Assembly: GCA_937973685.1 (NCBI GenBank)
Contig: CALJKJ010000040.1
Coordinates: 1-28,804, forward strand
DNA length: 28,804 nt
Reading direction: 5' to 3'
Origin: an uncultured Flavobacteriales bacterium
GTDB lineage: Bacteria; Bacteroidota; Bacteroidia; Flavobacteriales_D; Crocinitomicaceae
Each line of letters opens with the position of its first letter. Position 1 is the first letter of the stretch. The notes under the pieces are model-generated. The model searched no databases and had not been told where the DNA came from. It worked only from the letters and a program-made list of their open reading frames with translations. This document shows positions 7,790 through 16,093 of this stretch, one piece after another. A program made the position numbers and the translations under genes.

Positions 7790-8884
7790 ATGCGAATAGC
7801 TTATATATGCGGTACAACTAGCTGGGGAGGTTTGGAAATGAACCAAGCTAAAAACGCGCAATGGATGATGGAAAAAGGACATTCGGTTTGGGCGTTCTGT
7901 CTTCCAGAATCACCATTTCACGACTATTGCGAAGCGCAGGGAATTCCTGTTGTTCTTATTCCAAAGCACAAAAAATACTACGATTTCAACGCTGCAAAAC
8001 AATTGCGCAAGCAACTCAATCATTTAAACATCGAACATTTGATCTTGCGTGATGTACGGGACATGAGTGTGTCCGTTGCTGCCAAATTTTGGGGAAAAGC
8101 GCATTTCAAGGTTCATTATTTCATGGAAATGCAATTAGGTGTATCAAAAAGAAACCTGTTGCACACCATTCGTTTTCGGCAATTGGATACGTGGAGCTGT
8201 CCTTTGGAATGGTTGAAAACGCAAGTGTTGGAAAAAACGCGCATGCCAAAGAACAAGGTAATTGTCATTCCAAGTGGTATCAACCGCGCTCCGTTTACCG
8301 CTAATTTATCTAAATCAACGGCACGTACCTTGTTGTCTTTGCCCGAGGACAAGCTTATCATAGGATTAGCAGGTCGTTTTGATCCGCAGAAAGGTCAATT
8401 ATTGCTATTAGAAGCGCTGCAACAAGCAGAACAAAAAGAAATCATTGTCTTGTTTTTAGGCGAACCAACGGTTAACGAGGGACACCAGTACACGCTTGCA
8501 ATGGAAGAGTTTATTGCAGCGCACCGATTAAGTGAGCGGGTTTTTATTCGTCCTTTCCGAAAAGACATTGAAGTGTTTTACAAAGCAATTGATGCCTTCG
8601 TCATGGCGAGTAAAGCTGAAACGGTCGGTATGGTTACAATTGAAGCCTTAGCAAGTGGAACAACGGTAATTGGAAGCAATGCCGGTGGAACAATTGAATT
8701 ATTACACAACGGTCAATTGGGCTATTTGTTTGAAACGTTGAATCCAAGTTCGTTAGCACAAGCAATTGATGAATTTGTGCACCAACCCAACAAATGGTCT
8801 GGTAAAACCTTGAGCGAAAGCACCTTGCGATTTGATCACCAACACGTGATTGCTTTGGTGGAAGAACGCTTGAAAGGAAACTAA
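7790..8884 (+). CDS. GT4-family glycosyltransferase (GT-B fold)
   Basis: A 364-residue retaining glycosyltransferase of family 4. The N-terminal half has the GT-B opening RIAYICGTTSWGGLEM with its acceptor-side glycine loop. The C-terminal half has IGLAGRFDPQKGQ (about 191-203) and the EX7E motif, E277 and E285, in KAETVGMVTIEALASG, followed by GSNAGGTIELL. These residues bind the nucleotide-sugar donor. It has no membrane segment, so it probably acts at the cytoplasmic face in glycan or lipopolysaccharide synthesis. Donor and acceptor cannot be inferred. It lies 30 bases after the type IX cargo gene on the same strand and may be cotranscribed; no other glycan genes are near. Confidence 0.9.
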   Translation: MRIAYICGTTSWGGLEMNQAKNAQWMMEKGHSVWAFCLPESPFHDYCEAQGIPVVLIPKHKKYYDFNAAKQLRKQLNHLNIEHLILRDVRDMSVSVAAKFWGKAHFKVHYFMEMQLGVSKRNLLHTIRFRQLDTWSCPLEWLKTQVLEKTRMPKNKVIVIPSGINRAPFTANLSKSTARTLLSLPEDKLIIGLAGRFDPQKGQLLLLEALQQAEQKEIIVLFLGEPTVNEGHQYTLAMEEFIAAHRLSERVFIRPFRKDIEVFYKAIDAFVMASKAETVGMVTIEALASGTTVIGSNAGGTIELLHNGQLGYLFETLNPSSLAQAIDEFVHQPNKWSGKTLSESTLRFDHQHVIALVEERLKGN

Positions 8885-8888
8885 CAGA

Positions 8889-9560
8889 TTACTCCAACCC
8901 CTTAAATTTCTCGGAAAAGAAGACTTTGTCGCGGTTAACTTGCTGTTCGATACAATCTCTAAATTCGGTAAACTTTCCAGCAGGAATAGCGTTCGTTGGG
9001 AAGAACAATTGTAATTCTTCGATGTACTCAAAGTAGATTGTTTGTTGGTGAGATTCTACCCTGCGCAAGCCTGAAAAATACAATATACGCACTTCTCTAT
9101 CAGCAACAACAACAGCATTTTTTGTCACTCCTACTCGGAACCACGATTGTGCAAGCAGCAGAAATAATACTTGATCAAGCATCATGAAACCATAAACGGC
9201 TGTCAAGGGCCAAGCTTCTGGCGTTAAGTAATAAGAAGTGAACGCAAAAAATCCAGCGACGATTGCTTCAATCACCAAATAAAGACGGACTTGACGTTTG
9301 CGCTCTTTCCCGATTTCGGTACACCAGATAAAACGTTTTGGGTTTTTGGTCATGCCAACACCAACCCAACGGTGAACAGAACGGCGTCCAATAAACAATG
9401 CCAATATACCAGCTATGACATAAAAGACAATGTGTCTGTAGGGTAAATTTGCACCGGAACCTTTTAGAAAATCGATTGGAATATCAAATCCAACAATGAT
9501 TGTAAAGGCAATAGCTGGCATTGAAAACACCAGCAATAATATGTTTATTGAACGATTCAT
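8889..9560 (-). CDS. Four-helix membrane protein of unknown function
   Basis: The 223-residue protein has about four hydrophobic segments, near residues 5-24, 43-62, 93-112 and 116-139. A soluble C-terminal domain of some 80 residues starts FRVGVTKNAVVVADREVRILYF. That C-terminal part, with its alternating beta pattern and a VGVTKNAVVVADREV start, resembles the PH-like (bPH) domains that follow membrane helices in many small bacterial proteins, but this is only a resemblance. It starts four bases after the DUF349 gene stop, so it belongs to the PfkB-DUF349 operon. It converges on the glycosyltransferase gene with four bases between stops. Confidence 0.75.
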   Translation of the reverse strand: MNRSINILLLVFSMPAIAFTIIVGFDIPIDFLKGSGANLPYRHIVFYVIAGILALFIGRRSVHRWVGVGMTKNPKRFIWCTEIGKERKRQVRLYLVIEAIVAGFFAFTSYYLTPEAWPLTAVYGFMMLDQVLFLLLAQSWFRVGVTKNAVVVADREVRILYFSGLRRVESHQQTIYFEYIEELQLFFPTNAIPAGKFTEFRDCIEQQVNRDKVFFSEKFKGLE

Positions 9561-9564
9561 CCGT

Positions 9565-11268
9565 TTAATTTGCTGCTAACAGCTTGATTTTGTTTTTGAT
9601 GTCTTCAATTTTTCTATGCGCGGCAGCAATCTTGTTTTCAACCTCTTTGCGCAACGCATCAGCTCCTTTTGATTTTGCGAAAAACCCTAAGTTATTTTCG
9701 TATTGCAAGATATCAGCTTTCAACTGATTCATTTTTTCGTTCAAATCAGCTTTTTCGCGTGCCATTGCTTTATCCGCATTTGGACTAGCTTTCATGGTAT
9801 CCATTTTAGCTTGGAACATCATACGGTCTTGCTCTGCACCTTCCAATTTTAATTTTTCGTAATGGCCATTCAATGCTTCTCTGTATGCTTGGAATACATT
9901 GTCTTTTTCTTTCATCGGCACAAAACCAATTGCATTGAAAGCAGCAGCAAAGTCGCGCAACAAGGCTAACGCTTCTTTTTTATCCTCTGGTAAAACTGTT
10001 GATTTGATTGTTTCAATCAATTCGTTTTTCGCAGTTAAATTGCCCGCCAATGCTTTGTCTTGCTCCGAAAAATGAGCTTGTTTTGCATCAAAGAAGTGAT
10101 CGCACGCTGCTCTGAATTCCTTCCACAATTTTTGCTCAAATTTATGTCCAGCATTCCCAAGCGTTTTCCATTCTTTTTGAAGTGCAACAATTTTCTCCGT
10201 TGCTGATTTCCATTCAGTTGACGTTTTGATTGCTTCTAACTTTTGGATCAACGCTTGTTTCTTTTCAGCTACGCCATCAAATTGAGAACGAATCGTATCG
10301 AAGAATGATTTTTTTGTTTCAAAAAATGCATCACACGAAGCACGGAACTCTTTCCAGATATCTTCGTTTTCTTTACGTGGCCCAAAGCCTATTGTTTTCC
10401 ACTCGTTTTGTAAACCAATCAACACATCGGTAACTGCTTTCCAATCTTTTGGAACTTCTGCTTTCACTTGCTCCACTAATTCAGCAGCACGTTGTGCAAT
10501 CGATTTCTTTTTCTCGAGATTCTCAGCTATTTCGGTGCGTTTTTCATCGTAAAAACTTTGAATACGTGTGTACGCTGCGCGCACTGCATCCCAATACAAG
10601 TTTTTGATATTTTCCCATTCCTCATTGCCAATTGGTCCTGTTTCGTCCCATTCGTTTTGCAAGGCTTTGATTGATTGTTCTACATCCTTAATATTTTCAA
10701 CACCTGCTAATGCTTGAATGCGTTTGATCACATCTAATTTTAACTGTTGATTGCGGTGTAAATCGTGTTCGCGTAATTCGCGGTATATTTTGATGTGGTA
10801 GAAAAACGTTTCCAACAAACGCGAGTATTCCGACTGTAAGTCTTGGCGTTTTTCACGAGGAATATCCCCTACTTCTTTCCACTGTTCGTGAATTTCTTTG
10901 TAAGCCGTTAATGCAGCACCAATATTTTCCTCTTTTTCAATCACCACTTTCAAGCGGTCAATCAACGAACGTTTGCGGCGCAAATTAGCTTCCTCTGTCT
11001 CTTTTCGCTCGCGTTGAGCTGTATTTCTTTTTTCACGGAATTCGCCATACAAGGTATAAAACTCATTACGAATAAGGTCTTCCGGTTGTTCTTCTACCGT
11101 TTCACCACGTTCTTGGGCTTCCAATTGTTTGATTTGAAATTGTCTATCTTCTTCGATGACAACATCTTCAAAACGCGAACGAAGTTCACTTACTTCACGT
11201 GCTACAGATAATACGTCTTCTTGTTGCGACAAGGTTTTTAGGGATTCTAATAAGGCTACTTTTTCCAT
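9565..11268 (-). CDS. DUF349 repeat protein (five repeats)
   Basis: A 567-residue, highly charged, helical cytoplasmic protein. Five DUF349 repeats of about 65-70 residues are visible at roughly 101-165, 176-243, 255-325, 336-402 and 414-475. Most carry the pattern (L/H)Q.(E)W followed by a glycine-containing turn and a W/F-rich second helix, for example LQNEWKTIGFGP and LQKEWKTLGNAG. A coiled coil with many lysines and glutamates follows (about 476-567). The molecular role of DUF349 is not established to my knowledge. It sits between a PfkB-family kinase (35 bases upstream) and a membrane protein (4 bases downstream), in one probable operon. Confidence 0.93.
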   Translation of the reverse strand: MEKVALLESLKTLSQQEDVLSVAREVSELRSRFEDVVIEEDRQFQIKQLEAQERGETVEEQPEDLIRNEFYTLYGEFREKRNTAQRERKETEEANLRRKRSLIDRLKVVIEKEENIGAALTAYKEIHEQWKEVGDIPREKRQDLQSEYSRLLETFFYHIKIYRELREHDLHRNQQLKLDVIKRIQALAGVENIKDVEQSIKALQNEWDETGPIGNEEWENIKNLYWDAVRAAYTRIQSFYDEKRTEIAENLEKKKSIAQRAAELVEQVKAEVPKDWKAVTDVLIGLQNEWKTIGFGPRKENEDIWKEFRASCDAFFETKKSFFDTIRSQFDGVAEKKQALIQKLEAIKTSTEWKSATEKIVALQKEWKTLGNAGHKFEQKLWKEFRAACDHFFDAKQAHFSEQDKALAGNLTAKNELIETIKSTVLPEDKKEALALLRDFAAAFNAIGFVPMKEKDNVFQAYREALNGHYEKLKLEGAEQDRMMFQAKMDTMKASPNADKAMAREKADLNEKMNQLKADILQYENNLGFFAKSKGADALRKEVENKIAAAHRKIEDIKNKIKLLAAN

Positions 11269-11303
11269 TGTTCAGCTATTAGCGGATTACATTATAAAGT
11301 TAA

Positions 11304-12233
11304 TTAACCAATTACGGCGTTCATTTCAAAATTTGTCAATGTGATAAATTCTTTGATTCGTGCATCGATTTCAGAACGCGTAATTTCTAACAAACGTTGC
11401 GTTCCAAATTTTTCCACACAAAAAGAAGCCAACGCAGAACCTGCAATGATTGCACGTTTCATGTTTTCAAACGAAGCATCATCCGTTGCTGCGATAAATC
11501 CAATAAATCCACCAGCAAACGTATCACCTGCCCCAGTTGGATCGAATACATCTTCCAATGGCAACGCTGGCGCGAAGAATACTTTTTCTCCTTGGAACAA
11601 CAACGCTCCGTGTTCACCTTTTTTGATAATCAAAGTTGTTGGTCCCATTGCGCGAATAACTTTCGCTGCTTTTACCAACGAATATTCGTTTGACAATTGG
11701 CGTGCTTCTTCGTCATTGATGATCAAAACATCAACTAATTTCAAGGTCGTTTTTAAATCGTCCAAAGCAATATCCATCCAAAAATTCATGGTATCCATTG
11801 CGATTAATTTCGGACGCGTTTCCAAACGTTCAATTACTTGACGTTGCACAGCTGGAGCAAGATTTCCTAACATTAAATAGTCAACACCTTGGTAGCTTGC
11901 AGGAATAATTGGATCGAAATTTTCCAATACGTTCAATTCTGTAACCAACGTATCGCGTGAGTTCATATCGTTGTGGTATTTCCCCGACCAGAAAAACGTT
12001 TTTTCACCTTGTTTGATTTGCAAACCAGCTAAGTCAACACCTTTCGCTGTCAATGTTGCTAAGGTTTCATTTGGGAAATCGTCTCCAACTACAGAGACAA
12101 TTTTTTGATCGTTAGTGAAATTTGATGCGGACAAGGCAATATACGTACCTGCACCACCAACTATTTTATCTGTTTTTCCGAAAGGCGTTTCAATTGCATC
12201 AAAAGCAACACTACCCACTGTTAATAAACTCAT
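11304..12233 (-). CDS. PfkB-family carbohydrate/nucleoside kinase
   Basis: A 309-residue ribokinase-fold sugar or nucleoside kinase, cytoplasmic. The N-terminal substrate motif region is GGAGTYIALSAS (26-37). The C-terminal PfkB signature DPTGAGDTFAGGF is at 231-243, where D237 is the expected catalytic base and GAGD forms the anion hole. LIIKKGEHGALLF (201-213) is the usual ATP-side strand. The phosphorylated substrate cannot be fixed; Bacteroidota homologues are usually annotated only as 'PfkB family' or 'sugar kinase'. First gene of the operon with the DUF349 protein, preceded by a TAnnTTTG box 20 bases upstream. Confidence 0.92.
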   Translation of the reverse strand: MSLLTVGSVAFDAIETPFGKTDKIVGGAGTYIALSASNFTNDQKIVSVVGDDFPNETLATLTAKGVDLAGLQIKQGEKTFFWSGKYHNDMNSRDTLVTELNVLENFDPIIPASYQGVDYLMLGNLAPAVQRQVIERLETRPKLIAMDTMNFWMDIALDDLKTTLKLVDVLIINDEEARQLSNEYSLVKAAKVIRAMGPTTLIIKKGEHGALLFQGEKVFFAPALPLEDVFDPTGAGDTFAGGFIGFIAATDDASFENMKRAIIAGSALASFCVEKFGTQRLLEITRSEIDARIKEFITLTNFEMNAVIG

Positions 12234-12252
12234 TTACTCAATTTTAATTGCG

Positions 12253-12260
12253 CAAATGTA
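12253..12260 (-). promoter_or_regulatory. -7 box for the PfkB-DUF349 operon
   Basis: The minus strand reads TACATTTG, an exact TAnnTTTG match, ending 19 bases before the PfkB-kinase ATG at 12233. It faces away from the outer-membrane gene promoter at 12351-12358; the 168-base gap between the two divergent genes contains both. Confidence 0.5.
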
Positions 12261-12350
12261 AGGAATATCAAAGCGACTACCTTGTAAAATTGAAAAAAGT
12301 TACGGTGATTTTTTTTATTCAAAAAAAGCAATTTTATGGCGAAAAAAAGC

Positions 12351-12358
12351 TATATTCG
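12351..12358 (+). promoter_or_regulatory. Probable -7 box for the outer-membrane gene pair
   Basis: TATATTCG, followed by TTA, is the same sequence as upstream of the type IX cargo gene (5473-5480) and one base off TAnnTTTG. It leaves a leader of roughly 38 bases to the ATG at 12402. The -33 region (TTTTATGG) is a weak match. Confidence 0.4.
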
Positions 12359-12401
12359 TTAGCGCAGGATAAAACCTTCAGCAACTACTACATTACTACA
12401 A

Positions 12402-13220
12402 ATGAGCAAACTATCTACTCTTTTTCTGCTTTTGTTTGTGCAGCATAGCGCAGGGCAGGTACTTTTACCAATTGGCGCACGGGCAAGTGCCTTAGCAAAT
12501 TCAAGCGTTACCTTATCTGATTGCTGGTCGCATTTTCATAACCCGGGAATTGTTCCAACCAATCAACAACCTCAGTTTGGTCTGTTTTATCAAACGCGTT
12601 TTTTAGCGAAAGAATTGCAACAACAAGCTTTTTCAGGTGTCATCCCAATAAAAAAAGGTGCGCTAACTGTTGGTGGACAATTTTATGGTTATGAACAATT
12701 TCGTGCAACACGCATTGGTGTGGGATATGCGCAGCAATTGAGCGCCGTTTTTTCAATGGGAATTCAAGGAAATTTCAATCAAATACGCTTGGGAGGAAAT
12801 TATGGCTCAAGTATTCGTGGGACCATTGAAGCTGGATTTTTTGCAAATCTTTCACCGAAATGGAAAATGGGCATGAGTGTTTTTAATATTGGACGACAAC
12901 ATATTTGGGTAAATGGTGACCGCTTTGGTACAACGATGAAAATTGGAGCAAGTTACGAACCTTCCAAAAAAGTGAAAACGCTTTTCGAAATTGAAAAACA
13001 AGTGCTGTATCCAATGAACGCAAAATGCGCCTTTGAATATTTACCCAATCAAGCATTCGCTTTGCGTTTGGGAACTCAAACCCAACCTTTTTTGATTGCT
13101 TTTGGTTTTGCTTACATCAAAAAGAATATTCAGTTGGACCTGAGTTCGCAATTCCATCCTGTTTTGGGCTGGACTCCTAGTGTTGGATTTAATTACCTAT
13201 TCCACCAGCATGAGAACTAA
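12402..13220 (+). CDS. Outer-membrane beta-barrel protein, PorV/PorQ-like
   Basis: A 272-residue exported protein. Residues 1-19 are a signal peptide ending HSAGQ. It is followed by VLLPIGARASALANSSVTLSDCWSHFHNPG, a start typical of the UPF0164/PorV/PorQ branch of the FadL-like barrels ('GARA.ALG.A....D......NPA'). The remainder alternates hydrophobic and polar residues in about a dozen amphipathic strands with aromatic ends, finishing in FNYLF. PorV and PorQ serve type IX secretion, but this protein is shorter than PorV and I cannot assign it to either. Its last 11 bases overlap the start of the downstream barrel gene, so the two are coupled. Confidence 0.72.
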   Translation: MSKLSTLFLLLFVQHSAGQVLLPIGARASALANSSVTLSDCWSHFHNPGIVPTNQQPQFGLFYQTRFLAKELQQQAFSGVIPIKKGALTVGGQFYGYEQFRATRIGVGYAQQLSAVFSMGIQGNFNQIRLGGNYGSSIRGTIEAGFFANLSPKWKMGMSVFNIGRQHIWVNGDRFGTTMKIGASYEPSKKVKTLFEIEKQVLYPMNAKCAFEYLPNQAFALRLGTQTQPFLIAFGFAYIKKNIQLDLSSQFHPVLGWTPSVGFNYLFHQHEN

Positions 13221-15285
13221 GTATATCTATAGCTTGCTCCTTTTTTTATTGATGAACTCGTCCCTTTTTGCACAAGAAAAAAACGAAATCATCCAACAGC
13301 GCATCGAATTTTTATCGGAGCAAAACGGAGTTGAAGAGCTTGATTTAACCAACGTTTTTGAGCAACTTTCCTATTATTTGGAACATCCAATCAATCTGAA
13401 TACAGCAAGTGTTGACGAATTGAAAACCTTGCAATTATTAAGCGATATTCAAATCAGCGACTTGTTATTACACATCAAGCAATTTGGGAAACTCATTTCG
13501 ATTTACGAATTGCAAAGTTTGACTTACTGGGATTTACCACTTATCGAACAGGTATTGCCTTTTGTTCGTGTGGACGACAAATTGGATCAAATGCACATAA
13601 CCTTTCACGAAGCAATCAAAAATGGCCGATTTGATTGGATATTGCGTTACCAACGAACCCCAGAATTCAAACAAGGTTACACCAAGGTTTCGGATTCCAT
13701 TTTGGCAACTTCCAATAAGTATTATCAGGGAAATGCAGATCATTACTACGCACGTTTTCGATATACTTACCGAACAAATTTAAGTGGAGGTATCACTGCT
13801 GACAAAGATCCTGGTGAAGCTTTTTTCAATAAATCTCAACCCAAAGGATTTGACTTTTATTCTGCCCATTTGTATTACAAAGGAGGAAAATATATTCAAA
13901 CTGTTGCTCTCGGCGATTATTTGGTGCAAGTAGGTCAAGGATTGAATACGTGGTCGGGCTATGCTTTTGGTAAAACTGCAGATATTTTTTCGTCCAAACG
14001 CACTGCTAATTTATTGCGACCCTATACTTCGGTTGATGAAAATCGATTCTTCAGAGGCGCTGCAACTATTTTGGGTTACAAGCGTTTTTCTCTTTTGACC
14101 TTTGTGAGCCAAAAACGAATTGATGGAACAGCGACGAATGATAGCTTGCCGAATTCATTGGATCAAATCGGAACCATTGACTTTTCGGGCTTGCACCGAA
14201 CCAATGCGGAAATCGCGAAAAAAAATCGCTTTACCGAACGTGTTGCTGGATCTTATCTCACTTACCGCTTGCGCACTTTTACAGTTGGATTGGCTGCTGT
14301 GCATCAACAATATGATGCAGCAATTAACAAGGACAGCGTTCCTTACAATAACTTTGCTTTTCGTGGAACAGCGACAACAACACTGAGTTCAGATTATAAT
14401 TTTACTTACAAAAACGCCAACTTTTTTGGTGAAGTTTCTTATGCGAGTCACAATCAATCATTCGCGCAATTACACGGTATGTTAGCCGTTTTGGATCCGC
14501 GGGTTTCCGTATCCATCATTTACCGAAATTACCAACCTGGTTATCATTCGTTTTACAACAACGGATTTTCAGAAGGAACAGCTACACAAAACGAAAAAGG
14601 ATTATTTCTTGGTTCAAAAGTGAAAATCGCTCCTGCCTGGACACTTAACATGTATGCTGATTTTTTTCGTTTTCCTTGGTTGAAATACCAAGTTGACGCA
14701 CCAAGTTCTGGAGTTGAATTTCTTTTTCAACCCGTTTATCGTCCATCAAAAACACTCGAGATTTACGGACGTTTTCGACTACAAATTCGGCAAAAAAACA
14801 GCCGTGATTCCGATGGAACGATCACACCAATTGAAAATGTGACGCAACGCAACTACCGATTGAACATGAATTATCAAGTCTCGGAAGCCATTCAATTGAA
14901 AAGTCGTGTGGAATATGTAACCATCAACAGACCGAGTAATACACCCGAAAAAGGTTGGATTATGACCCAAGACATCGTGATGCATCCAAAAAGCAAACCC
15001 TTCGATTTGTCATTGCGTTATGCACTTTTTGAAACAGATAGTTATGACTCACGCATTTACACGTTTGAAAATAATGCGATTGGAGTATTTTCCGTTCAAG
15101 CATATTATTACCAAGGTTCTCGGGCTTATTGTTTGATTCGTTATACGTTTTTGAAACATTGGGATTTTTGGTTGAAATACGGAACAAACATCTTCAGTGA
15201 CCGAACAAGTATCGGTTCGGGAGCAGAGGAAATAAAAGGAAACCGCAAGTCAGATATTACGGTGCAATTGCGCTTATCGCTTTAA
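13210..15285 (+). CDS. Outer-membrane barrel protein with helix-hairpin-helix N-terminal domain
   Basis: A 691-residue protein. Signal peptide at residues 1-22 (ending SSLFAQ). A ComEA-like helix-hairpin-helix segment, about 60-105, contains NLNTASVDELKTLQLLSD, the classic 'INLNTAS.EEL..L' motif for nonspecific DNA contact or domain packing. From about 120 to the end it is a long beta-rich region with repeated aromatic strand ends, ending DITVQLRLSL with the terminal hydrophobic residue expected of an outer-membrane barrel. Start: the ATG at 13210 gives a proper signal peptide, while the upstream in-frame TTG at 13180 does not. It overlaps the PorV/Q-like gene by 11 bases. The stop TAA shares TTAA with ung. 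Function is not established. Confidence 0.85.
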   Translation: MRTKYIYSLLLFLLMNSSLFAQEKNEIIQQRIEFLSEQNGVEELDLTNVFEQLSYYLEHPINLNTASVDELKTLQLLSDIQISDLLLHIKQFGKLISIYELQSLTYWDLPLIEQVLPFVRVDDKLDQMHITFHEAIKNGRFDWILRYQRTPEFKQGYTKVSDSILATSNKYYQGNADHYYARFRYTYRTNLSGGITADKDPGEAFFNKSQPKGFDFYSAHLYYKGGKYIQTVALGDYLVQVGQGLNTWSGYAFGKTADIFSSKRTANLLRPYTSVDENRFFRGAATILGYKRFSLLTFVSQKRIDGTATNDSLPNSLDQIGTIDFSGLHRTNAEIAKKNRFTERVAGSYLTYRLRTFTVGLAAVHQQYDAAINKDSVPYNNFAFRGTATTTLSSDYNFTYKNANFFGEVSYASHNQSFAQLHGMLAVLDPRVSVSIIYRNYQPGYHSFYNNGFSEGTATQNEKGLFLGSKVKIAPAWTLNMYADFFRFPWLKYQVDAPSSGVEFLFQPVYRPSKTLEIYGRFRLQIRQKNSRDSDGTITPIENVTQRNYRLNMNYQVSEAIQLKSRVEYVTINRPSNTPEKGWIMTQDIVMHPKSKPFDLSLRYALFETDSYDSRIYTFENNAIGVFSVQAYYYQGSRAYCLIRYTFLKHWDFWLKYGTNIFSDRTSIGSGAEEIKGNRKSDITVQLRLSL

Positions 15286-15986
15286 AACAATAATAATTCA
15301 TTCGGTTCTTGGTTCATCCAGTTTATTGGCGATTTGCCGCTTTTTTCCAACAAGGAATTGATTGTCGAAAAGGGTTTACTACCAAAAAATCCACGGTAAG
15401 CCGATAAAGGAGACGGATGAGGTGCGCTTAAAACAGTATGTTTTTTGTTGTCGACATTTTGTGCTTTTTGTTGCGCTGGTTTTCCCCACAACAGAAATAT
15501 GACATTGTTCAATTCATCATTCACCGCTTGAATAAGCGCATCGGTGAACTGTTCCCAACCTTTGTGAGCATGACTCAACGGTTTTCCTTCGCTGACGGTT
15601 AAGGTATTGTTGAGTAACAACACGCCTTGTTTCGCCCAATGCGCTAAATCGCCCGAAGTGGGTGCAGCACATTGCAAATCAGTCACTAATTCTTTGAAAA
15701 TATTTTGCAGACTTTTAGGTAAGGGATGAACAGATGCAGCGCAACTAAAACACAAACCATGCGCATGACCTTTGGTTGGGTAAGGATCTTGACCTAAAAT
15801 AACAACTTTCACTTGATCGAAGGGGCACAATTCCAAAGCTCGGAAAATTTCATTTTTAGGCGGAAAAACAGCATTTGGAGCTTGCGCGTAGGCTTCGTTG
15901 ACAAAGTCCATTAATTGTTGGAATTGCACCAGGTCCAACCTGTCTTTTAATGCATGCGACCAAGAAAGTGGTATGTATTTCTCCAT
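15282..15986 (-). CDS. ung: Uracil-DNA glycosylase (family 1)
   Basis: Ung (EC 3.2.2.27) removes uracil from DNA as the first step of base excision repair. The 234-residue length is normal. The water-activating loop GQDPYP is at 65-70 with catalytic D67. GLCFS follows at 77-81, LLLNNTLTV at 123-131 supplies the uracil-recognition asparagine, and the leucine-loop motif HPSPLSAYRGFFG lies at 190-202 with catalytic H190. All family 1 signatures are intact. The gene converges with the helix-hairpin-helix barrel gene; their stop codons overlap in a single TTAA. Confidence 0.98.
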   Translation of the reverse strand: MEKYIPLSWSHALKDRLDLVQFQQLMDFVNEAYAQAPNAVFPPKNEIFRALELCPFDQVKVVILGQDPYPTKGHAHGLCFSCAASVHPLPKSLQNIFKELVTDLQCAAPTSGDLAHWAKQGVLLLNNTLTVSEGKPLSHAHKGWEQFTDALIQAVNDELNNVIFLLWGKPAQQKAQNVDNKKHTVLSAPHPSPLSAYRGFFGSKPFSTINSLLEKSGKSPINWMNQEPNELLLF

Positions 15987-16019
15987 TTCGTTTCAATTGA
16001 ACAAATCAGCTTTGAGTTT

Positions 16020-16027
16020 CAAAAATA
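16020..16027 (-). promoter_or_regulatory. -7 box for ung
   Basis: The minus strand reads TATTTTTG, an exact TAnnTTTG match, 33 bases before the ung ATG at 15986. It lies in the short divergent region shared with prfC. Confidence 0.45.
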
Positions 16028-16068
16028 AGGAACATAATTAGAATGGTTTTATTTTCCTTTAAAAACGC

Positions 16069-16076
16069 TACTTTTG
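16069..16076 (+). promoter_or_regulatory. -7 box for prfC
   Basis: TACTTTTG matches TAnnTTTG exactly and ends 17 bases before the ATG at 16094. It falls inside the extra N-terminal codons of the longer frame that begins at 16043, which argues for the shorter start. Confidence 0.55.
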
Positions 16077-16093
16077 CACAACAAAACAAAAGC

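Noticed and set aside
11341..11841. Open frame of 166 codons on the plus strand
   Set aside because: It lies wholly antisense to the PfkB-family kinase, whose motifs are intact, and has no recognisable domain or start signal.
12248..12448. 66-codon frame upstream of the outer-membrane gene
   Set aside because: It spans two divergent promoter boxes and overlaps a signal-peptide gene. It has no family resemblance.
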